Positions 24,153 through 33,630 of a stretch of 64,000 bases of DNA are shown piece after piece; position 1 is the first letter of the stretch; each line of letters opens with the position of its first letter. The position numbers and the translations under genes were made by a program. Origin of the DNA: JADJLQ01 sp031417835 (GTDB taxonomy: Bacteria; Bacteroidota; Bacteroidia; Chitinophagales; Saprospiraceae). The notes under the pieces are model-generated. The model saw nothing but the letters and a program-made list of their open reading frames with translations. It was not told the DNA's origin and did not search any database. The DNA is taken from positions 1 through 64,000 of the forward strand of contig JANOWJ010000068.1 in assembly GCA_031417835.1 (NCBI GenBank). The letters are read 5' to 3'.

Positions 24153-24168
24153 TATTTTTGCAAAGATA
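24153..24168. promoter_or_regulatory. Shared divergent promoter core TATTTTTGCAAAGATA
   Basis: The plus strand reads TATTTTTG (24153-24160) and the minus strand reads TATCTTTG (24168-24161). Both match TAnnTTTG exactly and abut to form a near-perfect palindrome between the divergent start codons at 24144 and 24193. On the plus side a TCTG lies 20 nt upstream in the -33 position. The two promoters cannot easily be occupied at once. Confidence 0.5.
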
Positions 24169-24192
24169 AAGTAAGTAGCCTTACAGCACCAT

Positions 24193-25605
24193 ATGAATAA
24201 CAAATCATTACTTTGGTATCGTCAAGATCTGCGCTTGCAAGATAACGAAGCACTGCATGAAGCGATCCGATGGAGCAGTGAGGTGATACCGGTATATGTA
24301 TTTGACCCCAGATCATTCAATGCAAGATCCAGATTTGGCCATCGCAGGATGCATCCTGATAGGGCTCAATTTATTATCGAGGCGATACATGAATTGAGAA
24401 AGTCATGGCAGGAGCTGGGTAGTGATCTTATCGTCAGGATCGGATACCCGGAAGATGTATTGTTTCAATTGGCACAGGAATTCAAAACTTCAGTCGTCTT
24501 TTGTAATCGAGAGCGGACTAGAGATGAGGTGAGCGTCCAGGATAAATTGGAACGGAAGCTATGGACCATAGGGCAAGAAATGTGGTTTGCAAGAGGTAAA
24601 ATGCTGTACTATACTCAAGATTTGCCGTTTCCGGTCACTCATACCCCTGACAATTTTTCTGTTTTTCGAAAAGAATTAGAGCGTATTGTGCCGGTGAGAT
24701 CTGTACTGCCTACACCATTGACCTTGACCCCTATCTTCCAACCGTATGAACAAGGCGAAATCCCTACCATGGAACAATTGGGTCTTAAAAGTAAAGAAGT
24801 AGGGTCAAGATTATTCATCGGTGGTGAAAAGGAAGGTTTGAAAAAACTAAAAGAATATATTTGGTCAGATGCAGGCCTGAGAAAATTTAGAAATAAGGAA
24901 CATTCAATAGCTGATCCTTTATTTTCTTCTATGTTGTCGCCATGGCTCGCTCAGGGTTGTCTATCCCCCAAAATGGTTTATCATGAAATCAAATCTTATG
25001 AGTCCGTGCATGGGAGTAATGAAGGCACGCAAAATATGACCACAGAACTTATAAGAAGGGATTACTGTAGGCTCATAGCTAAAAAATATGGGGATAAAAT
25101 TTTTTTACGAGGGGGTATCCTTCAAAAACCCGTGGACTCTCCTGATGAAGAACAGTATTTATTTTCTCTGTGGAAAGAAGGCCGATTGGGAGTGCCGATC
25201 ATCGATGCCTCTATGATTGCTTTATCTGCTTCGGGATATCTGCCTTTTCCATTGCGTAATGCTGCTGCTCAATTTTTGGTTCATACGCTCAAGGTCAATT
25301 GGCAATTGGGAGCAGATTGGTATGAAGCCAATTTGATGGATTACGATCCTGCGAGTAATTGGGTCAATTGGCAATCCCTGGCCAAATTGATACCAGATAC
25401 TACAGAAGAAAAGCCTTTCAGCCTTAATTTTTTATCAAAAAAATATGATCCGCAAGGTAAGTTTATCCGAAAATGGATCAAAGCGTTGGAAAAGATCCCG
25501 GATTCCAAAATTTTTCATCCGGAACTTTTAGACGATCAAGAACAAAGGCAGTATGATTTTATCCCGGGCAAACAGTACCCAAAGCCTATAGTCGCTACTC
25601 AATAG
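24193..25605 (+). CDS. Cryptochrome-DASH-like photolyase-family protein with altered active site
   Basis: 470 residues. The N-terminal photolyase domain (LLWYRQDLRLQDNEALHEA, 6-24; VIPVYVFDP) is followed by the FAD domain: GGEKEGLKKLKEYIW (210-224), LSPWLAQGCLSP (248-259), RLGVPIIDASM (331-341), DYDPASNWVNW (383-393) and NFLSKKYDPQGKFIRKWI. The overall match is to the DASH branch. Three positions normally used for dimer binding or flavin stabilisation differ: the Trp of the ELIWRE/D motif is Arg (ELIRRDY, 286-292), and the G-W/F-M-x-N-R segment reads GYLPFPLR (348-355), so Asn and Arg are missing. It may have lost repair activity. Divergent from the SCO operon. Confidence 0.88.
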   Translation: MNNKSLLWYRQDLRLQDNEALHEAIRWSSEVIPVYVFDPRSFNARSRFGHRRMHPDRAQFIIEAIHELRKSWQELGSDLIVRIGYPEDVLFQLAQEFKTSVVFCNRERTRDEVSVQDKLERKLWTIGQEMWFARGKMLYYTQDLPFPVTHTPDNFSVFRKELERIVPVRSVLPTPLTLTPIFQPYEQGEIPTMEQLGLKSKEVGSRLFIGGEKEGLKKLKEYIWSDAGLRKFRNKEHSIADPLFSSMLSPWLAQGCLSPKMVYHEIKSYESVHGSNEGTQNMTTELIRRDYCRLIAKKYGDKIFLRGGILQKPVDSPDEEQYLFSLWKEGRLGVPIIDASMIALSASGYLPFPLRNAAAQFLVHTLKVNWQLGADWYEANLMDYDPASNWVNWQSLAKLIPDTTEEKPFSLNFLSKKYDPQGKFIRKWIKALEKIPDSKIFHPELLDDQEQRQYDFIPGKQYPKPIVATQ

Positions 25606-26990
25606 GTCGCTGGAAAGGGCATTAGTCGAACAGACTTGTTTTTACTAATATAATTTTTGAAGATCAAGCTGGCATCATCATCTGAGTGTAGCGACTGAAA
25701 ATTTTCCGGATCCATTTTAATTTGATCCTCTTCTGCTTTATACAAGTACCTGATACATTTATTGTCTTGGTTGAAGTATAATACCGTACGTTCGTCATGA
25801 GTGCGACCTGCCTCTATGACTAGAAATGGTTTGGAAGTGATAGGACGATTGCCCGATATGAGCTGAGCCCTCAGATTGTATATTCCAGCGGACTCCAGTT
25901 GTACACATGCTCCCGGACATTTGCCGATATGATGGTTAAAGCATGGTCCGCCTAGTTTTTCTATGCCGCTCAGTTTGAGGCAAAGTTGAAGTCGGTCTAC
26001 AGTGGCAGTCAGAAACGATTTTGCATTGGCATTAGTGCTGAATTTTTTAATCAAAACCAAGTCAGGGTCATCCTCTATAATTTTTTGAATGACAAACCGG
26101 TAATACCCATTATGATCGTGATAACTATACAGCCCATATGGCAATTCCTTGCGCCGGAGCTGTCGATTGACCTCAGGCTTTAATTTTTTGATTTCTTCAT
26201 TTTCACGCAATAGAGCTAATAGTTCGCTACCTGTGATCTCATAGCTGATCGTATCGACTTGGTGCTGGAGAATAGTTGCTTTTTGGGTATGATCAGCAAA
26301 GTGCTGGAGGATACGGTCTTTGATATTGATACTTTTACCTACATAGATGATATCCAATGATGCATTGTGAAAAAAATAGATGCCACAGGCCTCTGGTAGT
26401 GAATGTAAATAGTCCAAGGTGAGCGAGGCAGGCAATCGGGCTTCTTTGACACCCTGGTGGATCAGATCCATGGCCATCGACTGATGAATATCCCTTTTAA
26501 ATATATAATCCAACACGACGCTGGCTGCATACGCATCATCTAATGCTCTGTGTCGATGATTGACTTTGATCTGTAGATGATTGATCAAGGATTCAAGACT
26601 ATAGGATTTGAGACCTTCTATAGATTTTTGAGCTAATCGTTTTGTACAAAGCTGTTTGCGAGTATAGGTATAGCCCAGTCGTGCAAACTCCTCTCTGATA
26701 AAATTATAATCAAAACGAACATTATGCGCCACAAACACCGCTCCATCGGTAAGTTCTACGATTTTTTTTGCAACCTCATAAAACTTTGGAGCATCAGCTA
26801 CCATAGCATTCCGGATGCCTGTCAATCGGGTGATTTGAGGTGGTATACTGACTCCTGGATCAATCAGGCTTTCAAAACGGTCGATTTCTCTCTCTCCGTC
26901 ATATAATACGATGCCAATCTCGATAATTCTATCCCATCTGGGTACGCCTCCTGTCGTTTCAATATCGATGACGGCATATTTGTTCAGCAT
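25599..26990 (-). CDS. DnaQ-like 3'-5' exonuclease fused to a GIY-YIG (UvrC/Cho-like) nuclease
   Basis: 463 residues. The N-terminal DEDDh exonuclease has VIDIETTG (7-14; Asp and Glu), HNVRFDYNFIREEF (94-107) and HRALDDAYAAS (147-157, His and Asp). The GIY-YIG domain begins near 203: ACGIYFFHNASLDIIYVGKSINIKDRILQHF region with Tyr, Gly and Arg of the active site. The C-terminal part has CFNHHIGKCPGACV, a UvrC-like segment. This fusion is common in Bacteroidota and related to Cho, which makes the 3' incision in nucleotide excision repair; proofreading and repair roles are inferred. Its stop overlaps the convergent cryptochrome gene by 7 bp. Confidence 0.9.
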   Translation of the reverse strand: MLNKYAVIDIETTGGVPRWDRIIEIGIVLYDGEREIDRFESLIDPGVSIPPQITRLTGIRNAMVADAPKFYEVAKKIVELTDGAVFVAHNVRFDYNFIREEFARLGYTYTRKQLCTKRLAQKSIEGLKSYSLESLINHLQIKVNHRHRALDDAYAASVVLDYIFKRDIHQSMAMDLIHQGVKEARLPASLTLDYLHSLPEACGIYFFHNASLDIIYVGKSINIKDRILQHFADHTQKATILQHQVDTISYEITGSELLALLRENEEIKKLKPEVNRQLRRKELPYGLYSYHDHNGYYRFVIQKIIEDDPDLVLIKKFSTNANAKSFLTATVDRLQLCLKLSGIEKLGGPCFNHHIGKCPGACVQLESAGIYNLRAQLISGNRPITSKPFLVIEAGRTHDERTVLYFNQDNKCIRYLYKAEEDQIKMDPENFQSLHSDDDASLIFKNYISKNKSVRLMPFPATY

Positions 26991-27016
26991 GATGTACTTT
27001 TAATCCTTTATTTGTT

Positions 27017-27024
27017 CAAAAATA
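27017..27024 (-). promoter_or_regulatory. Candidate -7 element of the exonuclease/GIY-YIG gene
   Basis: The minus strand reads TATTTTTG (exact TAnnTTTG) 27 bp before the start codon at 26990. No TTTG is seen at the expected -33 position. Confidence 0.35.
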
Positions 27025-27040
27025 CTATTCTTTTCATATT

Positions 27041-28264
27041 ATGTTTTTCTTTAAACTGTCCATTTGTTTACCTGGTCTGATCTGGGCCTGTAGCTTGACT
27101 GAAAGCACTAAGGTCACGGCGCCGTCTCAGGCTCGACCTGCTATAGTGATGTCACCTATACCTGCTGCTCATCAGATGACCAAATACCTGCCTCTGCTCA
27201 AGGACAAACGCATAGGGATGGTGGTCAATCAAACCTCAATGGTAAATGCTACGCATCTTGTGGATACGTTAATTAAACATAACATCCACATTGTAAAAAT
27301 ATTTTCTCCCGAACATGGCTTCCGAGGCGAAGCCGATGCCGGCGAAAAAGTGAGCACTACGACAGATAAAGCCACAGGGATACTATTGGTGTCCTTATAC
27401 GGTGAAAGGAGAAAACCCACAGCAGAGGATCTGAAAGATCTTGACCTCATCGTATTTGATATCCAGGATATCGGAGTACGATTTTATACCTATATCGCTA
27501 GCCTCACTCTACTGATGGAAGCTTGTGCTGAACAACACAAGCCATTGATTATCTTAGATCGCCCCAATCCCAATGGCTATTATGTGGATGGACCTGTCAT
27601 GACCAAGGAGTACCAATCTTTTTTGGGTATGCACCCTGTGCCAGTGGTCTATGGCTTATCTATAGGCGAGTATGCCCAAATGGTCAATGGGGAAGGGTGG
27701 CTGATCAACAAAGTAAAGTGTGACCTCACCGTGATCCAGTGTGATCAATATGATCATACTATGACTTATGACCTTCCTGTCAAACCCTCGCCCAACATCC
27801 CCAATCACCGCGCAACCTTGCTGTATCCTTCCACATGTTTTTTTGAAGGGACTAATTTTAATGAGGGTCGCGGCACCGATTTGCCTTTTATCTGTTTTGG
27901 GCACCCACTCTATAGCCTAGGTGACTACCAATACACTCCGATCAGCATGCCAGGAGCTAAATCCCCTAAACTTATGAATCAATCTTGCAATGGCCACAAT
28001 CTGTCCAATCTGACCATCCAGGAGATCTTATCTTGGAAACGGCTCAATCTCAGTTGGTTATTGAAGGCTTATCAGGATATGAAAGGAAAAGACCCATTTT
28101 TTTTGGCCAATAATTTTTTACATAAATTGGCTGGCAGCCCTCAGCTGATGGCTCAAATTAAAGCAGGCAATACTGAAGATCAGATTCGAGCCAGCTGGGA
28201 GCAGGATTTGTTGAAGTATAAACTAATTAGAAAAAAATATCTGTTGTACAAAGATTTTGATTAG
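27041..28264 (+). CDS. namZ: Exo-beta-N-acetylmuramidase NamZ (DUF1343, GH171)
   Basis: 407 residues. A signal sequence with a lipobox-like LIWAC (Cys17) precedes the enzyme. DUF1343 motifs are clear: KRIGMVVNQTS (56-66), IFSPEHGFRGEADAGE (87-102), LIVFDIQDIGVRFYTYIAS (131-149), LIILDRPNPNG (171-181) and FFEGTNFNEGRGTDLPF (268-284). NamZ of B. subtilis removes N-acetylmuramic acid from the non-reducing ends of peptidoglycan fragments; the present protein should act in the periplasm in cell-wall turnover. It is a single plus-strand gene. Confidence 0.9.
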   Translation: MFFFKLSICLPGLIWACSLTESTKVTAPSQARPAIVMSPIPAAHQMTKYLPLLKDKRIGMVVNQTSMVNATHLVDTLIKHNIHIVKIFSPEHGFRGEADAGEKVSTTTDKATGILLVSLYGERRKPTAEDLKDLDLIVFDIQDIGVRFYTYIASLTLLMEACAEQHKPLIILDRPNPNGYYVDGPVMTKEYQSFLGMHPVPVVYGLSIGEYAQMVNGEGWLINKVKCDLTVIQCDQYDHTMTYDLPVKPSPNIPNHRATLLYPSTCFFEGTNFNEGRGTDLPFICFGHPLYSLGDYQYTPISMPGAKSPKLMNQSCNGHNLSNLTIQEILSWKRLNLSWLLKAYQDMKGKDPFFLANNFLHKLAGSPQLMAQIKAGNTEDQIRASWEQDLLKYKLIRKKYLLYKDFD

Positions 28265-28293
28265 GATGTTATCAAAGTCAGGCTTTTCTTTTT

Positions 28294-28926
28294 TTATTGA
28301 ATTGCTTTTAAAAATACTTCGTCAGTAGGGAGCACCTTCGATCCAAAAAAATGAGTCAACTCTCCTTTTTCATTGACGACATATTTGCAAAAATTCCAAC
28401 TGGGTTCTTTATCATTCCAGCCATTTAATGCTGCTGTAGAGAGCCATTGGTAAAGGGGATGTTTGCCTTCTCCTTTCACTACTACTTTTTCAAAAAGTTG
28501 AAAAGTCACACCATAATTTTTCGAACAAAAATTGGCTATTGTCTGGTTTGACCCGGGTTCTTGGGATCCAAACTCATTAGAAGGAATTCCCAAAACAATT
28601 ATTTTTTTGCCAAATTGTTCATGAAATTTTTGCCAGTCTGCATATTGTGGAGTATACCCACATTCTGATGCCACATTGAGCAAAATGACCTTTTTACCTT
28701 TATAGATACTTAGATCGATAGCCGGGCCTGCTGAAAGTGGATTCAATTTAAAGTCATACAACGATGATTTAGGTGGTCCTGTATGTCCGAGAGGCCTCTC
28801 AATAGCTGTGAACCGATTAAATGGGGCCATAAGGATAGCCAAAATGGAACTCAATGAAATAAAATGAAAAAATGTATTCATAAGAATAAATAGTAGGATT
28901 ATAATCAGGAAGTAGATGAAGAACAT
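28294..28926 (-). CDS. Glutathione peroxidase-family protein
   Basis: 210 residues. An N-terminal hydrophobic region (up to about 35) suggests export or membrane attachment. The peroxidase domain carries the catalytic Cys in NVASECGYTPQ, the Gln in IPSNEFGSQEPGS and the Trp-Asn in PSWNFCKYVV, so the Cys-Gln-Trp-Asn tetrad is complete. Cysteine-type GPx proteins usually use thioredoxin, not glutathione. Met16 (28881) is an alternative start. It lies 31 bp after the Nudix gene. Confidence 0.9.
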   Translation of the reverse strand: MFFIYFLIIILLFILMNTFFHFISLSSILAILMAPFNRFTAIERPLGHTGPPKSSLYDFKLNPLSAGPAIDLSIYKGKKVILLNVASECGYTPQYADWQKFHEQFGKKIIVLGIPSNEFGSQEPGSNQTIANFCSKNYGVTFQLFEKVVVKGEGKHPLYQWLSTAALNGWNDKEPSWNFCKYVVNEKGELTHFFGSKVLPTDEVFLKAIQ

Positions 28927-28957
28927 TATGCCTAAAACAATACTGGTATAGAATGGT

Positions 28958-29569
28958 TCAAACTGCTATTTTCTCCATCAAATGAGCATTAATTTGAAGA
29001 TATTGAATCAAAAGGATAGTTTTTGCATCCTGGATCAGTCCTGATGTTATCATTTGTACAGCTTCGTCAAAAGGGATTTCCAACACATCAATGCGCTCAT
29101 GATCCGCCTTCAGCCCTCCACCTTCACCGATCTTCATGGTGGCCTCATATCGGGCTATAAAAAAGTGTAGTTTTTCAGTGACCGAGCCGGGTGACATATA
29201 TGCTTCCATTACTTTGAGTACTTCTGTCACGCGATAGCCGGTTTCTTCTTCGGTCTCCTTGCGGATACATTCTTCAGGATTAAGATCATCCAGCAGTCCG
29301 GCACATACTTCGATCAATAGTCCATCATCATTGCCATTGATATACGATGGCATCCTGAATTGGCGGGTCAAGATGAGGGTCCGGTTTTGAGGATGGTACA
29401 ATAAGATGGCAGCGCCATTACCCCGATCATAAGCCTCTCGCTCTACGAGCTCCCACACATTGGAAGTATTGAGTTGCTCAAAGGTTACTTTTTTGAGGGT
29501 ATACCAGTTATCGGATAAGATATCTGTTTTTAGGATGTTGATATTGGGATTATTCATGATTTTGTTCAA
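28958..29569 (-). CDS. nudK: Nudix hydrolase, NudK/ADP-sugar pyrophosphatase type
   Basis: 203 residues. The Nudix box is GLLDDLNPEECIRKETEEETGY near 92-113, with the invariant Gly, Glu, Arg and Glu-Glu pattern. Strands before it (AAILLYHPQNRTLILTRQFRMPSY) and the following 'AYMSPGSVTEKLHFFIARYE' are as in NudK/ADP-ribose pyrophosphatases, which hydrolyse GDP-mannose or ADP-sugars. Its start is 12 bp from the end of the ion-channel gene. Confidence 0.85.
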   Translation of the reverse strand: MNKIMNNPNINILKTDILSDNWYTLKKVTFEQLNTSNVWELVEREAYDRGNGAAILLYHPQNRTLILTRQFRMPSYINGNDDGLLIEVCAGLLDDLNPEECIRKETEEETGYRVTEVLKVMEAYMSPGSVTEKLHFFIARYEATMKIGEGGGLKADHERIDVLEIPFDEAVQMITSGLIQDAKTILLIQYLQINAHLMEKIAV

Positions 29570-29581
29570 TGCAGGCAGTGA

Positions 29582-30274
29582 TTATTTTTTTTCTTCTACA
29601 GGAGGGTTCTGATTATGGCCTTCGTGCAACCATGATGATACGAAGCCGCTAAAGGTGCCGAATAATCCTATACCTACTGCCATCAATAATGACCCGATGA
29701 TACGACCCTCGGTAGTGACTGGAAATCGATCTCCATAGCCTACGGTCGTGATCGTCGTCATCGCCCACCACAGTGCATCTTCTGCAGTTTTGATGTTGCT
29801 ATTAGGGTCCGTTTCAACCTGAAGTACAGCAATAGAAGAAAAAATCAACATCATACCTGCGATCACCATGGCCATCGTGATCGCTCCATTTGCTTTTTTT
29901 CTAAATACATGATGGACTAATAGAGTAGTGGATTTAAAAGCTCTGACTATTCTTAAGAGCCGTATGAGCCTAAGCAATCGGCCGGCACGCAGAAAATCGA
30001 CAAATGGGATACTGGAAAGTAAATCGATCCACCCCCAACGCATAAATTTTAACTTATTTTCAGCTTGCCTAAATCGCACCGCAAAGTCATATAAAAAAAT
30101 CAAACAGACCAGATTATCCACCATGTGTAATATTTTGGATACTTCTGGTGGCACATGCATAAATGTATCCACGATCAAAGCGCCCAATACATAGATAGAC
30201 AGCACCAAGATGATGAGATTAAATGGCCCAATGTTTTCGGTTTGTTTTTGTTCAGGTTCTTGCTCCATACTCAT
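29582..30274 (-). CDS. Voltage-sensor-type potassium/ion channel subunit
   Basis: 230 residues. Helices S1-S4 are followed by a pore. S4 is unusually clear: RAGRLLRLIRLLRIVRAF, with arginine at nearly every third position. The pore region has DALWWAMTTITTVGYGDRF, the K+ selectivity filter TVGYGD. This is the size of a 6-TM subunit without a long cytoplasmic domain, so it probably forms a tetrameric channel in the inner membrane. It lies between a Nudix gene and an S9 peptidase gene on the same strand. Confidence 0.9.
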   Translation of the reverse strand: MSMEQEPEQKQTENIGPFNLIILVLSIYVLGALIVDTFMHVPPEVSKILHMVDNLVCLIFLYDFAVRFRQAENKLKFMRWGWIDLLSSIPFVDFLRAGRLLRLIRLLRIVRAFKSTTLLVHHVFRKKANGAITMAMVIAGMMLIFSSIAVLQVETDPNSNIKTAEDALWWAMTTITTVGYGDRFPVTTEGRIIGSLLMAVGIGLFGTFSGFVSSWLHEGHNQNPPVEEKK

Positions 30275-30300
30275 TGATATTCACTATTAAAAATTCAGTT

Positions 30301-32679
30301 TTATTTAAGCCATTGTTGGAAAAGTTTAAGGATGCGTTTGTACTCATCTGTCCAACTGCTTGGTTCTACAAATCCGTGGTCTTCCATCGGATAAGATGCA
30401 AGCTCCCAGTTGTCTTTTTTGAGTTCGATCAGCCGTTGAGCAAGTTTGACTGCATCTTGATAGTGTACATTGACATCTACCATGCCATGACAGATCAATA
30501 GCGGCTTTTTGAGCCCTTCTGCATAATAAAAGGGCGACGATTTTTTGTAGGCTATACTATCGTTTACCGGTTCATTCAGGATATTGGCAGTATACGGATG
30601 ATTGTATTGTGCCCAATCGGTCACGGGTCGCAAAGCGGCGCCCGCAGCAAATACTTCCGGTGTAGTGAATAGACCCATGAGCGTGATAAATCCGCCATAA
30701 GATCCGCCATAGATGCCGATCTTTTTAGCATGAACACCGTGATGCTCAATGAGATATTTAGCTGCATCTACATGGTCTGTCAGATCTTTACCACCCATGT
30801 GGCGATAGATGCCTGTGCGCCAATCCCGGCCATATCCTGCACTACCACGATAATCAATGTCCAGAACGGTGTAGCCCAGATCCACCAGCATATTGTGAAA
30901 CATATATTCTCTAAAATAACTGCTCCACCATTTATGAGCATTTTGAAGATAGCCGGCACCATGTACAAACACCACTGCTGCTTTATTATTGACTTTGGCG
31001 GTTGGTTTGTAGATTCTGGCATACACTTGAGCGCCATCCCTTGCTGTAAAACTTGTCAGCTGAGGATCTCGCCATGCATACGATTTAAATTCCTCCGATC
31101 GGGCTAGTTGGGTCACTTGTCTGGGTTGAGTTGCGGGTTTATTTTCTTGGACATATAGCTCCCAAGGCTTATTGCTATAGGAATATAGGTATGCCACCGT
31201 ATTTTCATCAGGGGATACACTCACTTGGTGCGCTCCAGTCATTGTGGTGATCCGTGTAAGCTCTCCAGTCGCTACTTTAAGATGATAAAATTGTTGTTCA
31301 CCGGGGTGGACTTGATTGGTAGTGAGGTAAAATGTGGTTTTATCTTTTGAAAGTGTAGCCCGCTGCACTTCAAAGTTGCCTTGGGTTAAGCTGTTCTTTT
31401 TTTGGCTGGATAGCTGATAGGTATACAAGTGAGTGTACCCGGTTTGCTCACTTTGATACCACAATAGATCATCATTGATCCATCCGGTATTGCCGCCTCC
31501 AAATCGACCACCTATACCCGGGCCACCGATCCAAGCCTCATCATGTTGCCGATCTATGGTGTGCAGCTTGCCATTGGCTAAATTTAATGTGCAGATCCAC
31601 CGATCCTTATTATCCAAGGATCGGATGTCGACCATAGCATGGTTTAAGTGTGGTGAATAGGCCAAAGCCGAAAAGGTCACTGATCTCACAGCGGAGTCCT
31701 TTTGCATGGCTTTCTTAGCTTCCGGATAATCATCGTAAAATGTGGGTATATTAGTGATACCTTGCAACGTTTTAATAGTGCTGCTGTAGGCTGTATCTTC
31801 TAGCCTGTCGTAGATCATGAGCTCCTGTGGACTGTCAGGTTGCCCGACTTTGGTCCTTGCATTGATGAGGTCTGTAAAGCCGGATTCTGTCACATAATTA
31901 GGTACCACAGTCGATTTGCCTCGAGATACAGATATCAGTTTATAGGTGACATACCGACCATCGGGGCTTATTTGTTGTCCAGTGATCGTTTTATCATCTA
32001 TATAAATTGGCTTTAATGGTTTAGGATCATGCCAGGTCCGATAGATGAGATTCATAGAATCGGCCAAGTCTTTTTTTCGTTTCCGTTCTGCCAATATTTC
32101 GAATATTTTGAGTTGATCGGATTTGAGCCAAAGCTCTTGTGCATTATCTTTTTTAATCGATTTTGGAATGCTGGCACGTATAAAATTTGTCAATTGAATA
32201 GTCGACCCTTCGGCGATATTCCAAGCAAACATATTGTCACCTTTGGTGTAAACGATGGCTGTTTCATTAAATGAAAATACAGGATTATGCTCAGCTTCCT
32301 CGGTTTTACATACCAGTATTGCATTGGTTTGATCCGAATGTTGAAAATAGATATTGTTATGATTACTATATGTCCACATCGATCGGACTTTGGAGTAGGT
32401 CACTTCATCTTCTGTAAGCATCCGAGATCGTTGCTGTCCATTCAATTTGTATGGTTTATCTAATCCGTGCCTGTACGCGTATAGGGAGTCTGTCTCCGCT
32501 TTGTCGGGATTCCATCTAAAATATAAAGCGGTACCAGCTCGATCCCACTGTAGTCCTGATGGCGAAGTCCCAATCCAGGTAGGGTCACGCATGATTTTTT
32601 CTACTGTCAAGGGCCCTATTGTAGGCTGTGTAAAGACTTGGGAATTGCAAAACAAAATCAAATAAATTATTTTTTTCAT
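30301..32679 (-). CDS. S9-family prolyl oligopeptidase/dipeptidyl peptidase-like serine peptidase
   Basis: 792 residues. Signal peptide 1-18 (LILFCNSQVFTQ). A beta-propeller region (about 20-530) with repeated TolB-like strands precedes an alpha/beta-hydrolase domain (about 550-792). The catalytic Ser is in IGIYGGSYGGFITL, the Asp in GMVDVNVHYQDAV and the His in PMEDHGFVEP. The propeller gates access so that only short peptides enter. The export signal implies a periplasmic or outer-membrane site for peptide scavenging. It lies 26 bp upstream of the ion-channel gene. Confidence 0.9.
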   Translation of the reverse strand: MKKIIYLILFCNSQVFTQPTIGPLTVEKIMRDPTWIGTSPSGLQWDRAGTALYFRWNPDKAETDSLYAYRHGLDKPYKLNGQQRSRMLTEDEVTYSKVRSMWTYSNHNNIYFQHSDQTNAILVCKTEEAEHNPVFSFNETAIVYTKGDNMFAWNIAEGSTIQLTNFIRASIPKSIKKDNAQELWLKSDQLKIFEILAERKRKKDLADSMNLIYRTWHDPKPLKPIYIDDKTITGQQISPDGRYVTYKLISVSRGKSTVVPNYVTESGFTDLINARTKVGQPDSPQELMIYDRLEDTAYSSTIKTLQGITNIPTFYDDYPEAKKAMQKDSAVRSVTFSALAYSPHLNHAMVDIRSLDNKDRWICTLNLANGKLHTIDRQHDEAWIGGPGIGGRFGGGNTGWINDDLLWYQSEQTGYTHLYTYQLSSQKKNSLTQGNFEVQRATLSKDKTTFYLTTNQVHPGEQQFYHLKVATGELTRITTMTGAHQVSVSPDENTVAYLYSYSNKPWELYVQENKPATQPRQVTQLARSEEFKSYAWRDPQLTSFTARDGAQVYARIYKPTAKVNNKAAVVFVHGAGYLQNAHKWWSSYFREYMFHNMLVDLGYTVLDIDYRGSAGYGRDWRTGIYRHMGGKDLTDHVDAAKYLIEHHGVHAKKIGIYGGSYGGFITLMGLFTTPEVFAAGAALRPVTDWAQYNHPYTANILNEPVNDSIAYKKSSPFYYAEGLKKPLLICHGMVDVNVHYQDAVKLAQRLIELKKDNWELASYPMEDHGFVEPSSWTDEYKRILKLFQQWLK

Positions 32680-32888
32680 CAGCGTCTTATAAATTATGCA
32701 GTACGTGCGTTAGGCTATGGAAACGCGAAAATAATCAGATCAGACTAGCTTTTGTAAGTTTTGCAACGCTAATTCTACAACCGGCTTTTATGAGTTGGTC
32801 TTGGATTTATAAAAGTTGATCGAATCTTTTGAATTTTGGGAATTAAATGTGGTTACAAGGAGTTGGTTATTCTAAATTCACACCTCAT

Positions 32889-33575
32889 ATGATTAAATCT
32901 TTCTTATGCTTTGCACTCATGATCATAAGTGTTATGCAATCTTGTAAATCTGATTCCAAAGATCAATCAAATCGGGAGGAGATCGAAAGTACTGTCCAAG
33001 ATGCCAAGGAAGAGCTAGAGGCCGCTAAGGAAGATATTCAGGCAACGGCTGATGACTTAAAAGAAAGTTTAGATGAACAAGCCACGAAGCTTAAGAATCT
33101 GCTCAAGACGGAAAATGGCAGTGTCGAATTGATCTCGTTATCAGATTTGAAGAAGCTTTGTCCGACGACCATCGATAGAATTCCAAGAGAAAGTATTAAG
33201 GCTGAGGGTGCCGGGGCTTTTGGATTTAAAATCAATACAGTCAATGGAGTATACGAAAAAGGCGATAAACGAATTAAACTTGATTTGATTGACTTTGGTG
33301 GATTTTCTCCCGCATTACTGGGCCTGGCAGCCTGGTCAGCGACCGACATTTATCGAGAAGACGATAATGGATTTGAGCGGGTGATCGACTGGCATGGTTA
33401 CAAAGCCTTCGAAAAATCGGATATCAAAAACAATGAATCTTCACTATCTATCATTTATAAAAAGAGATTGGTCATCAATGTATCCGCCGACTTTATTGCA
33501 TTAGATGATCTTAAATCTATCGTAGAAGATGATATTATGCATCTCTTGGATGATCTGGATATCCATCATAAATAA
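32889..33575 (+). CDS. Lipoprotein with coiled coil and unknown C-terminal domain
   Basis: Start ATG 32889 is preferred over 32847 because it opens a good lipoprotein signal (MIKSFLCFALMIISVMQSCK). The mature part begins with a 60-residue charged helical stretch (REEIESTVQDAKEELEAAK...), a probable coiled coil. The second half (DLKKLCPTTIDRIP; RIKLDLIDFGG; FERVIDWHGYKAFEK) is a beta-rich globular domain; I recognise no family. Single plus-strand gene, convergent with the HAD gene. Confidence 0.6.
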   Translation: MIKSFLCFALMIISVMQSCKSDSKDQSNREEIESTVQDAKEELEAAKEDIQATADDLKESLDEQATKLKNLLKTENGSVELISLSDLKKLCPTTIDRIPRESIKAEGAGAFGFKINTVNGVYEKGDKRIKLDLIDFGGFSPALLGLAAWSATDIYREDDNGFERVIDWHGYKAFEKSDIKNNESSLSIIYKKRLVINVSADFIALDDLKSIVEDDIMHLLDDLDIHHK

Positions 33576-33630
33576 TAGAGATAGAATCACGTTTAAGAAT
33601 CTCATTCTACCCATTCTCAATTTGATAATT

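Noticed and set aside
30730..31107. 125-residue plus-strand frame
   Set aside because: Antisense to the catalytic domain of the S9 peptidase; cysteine-rich by chance.
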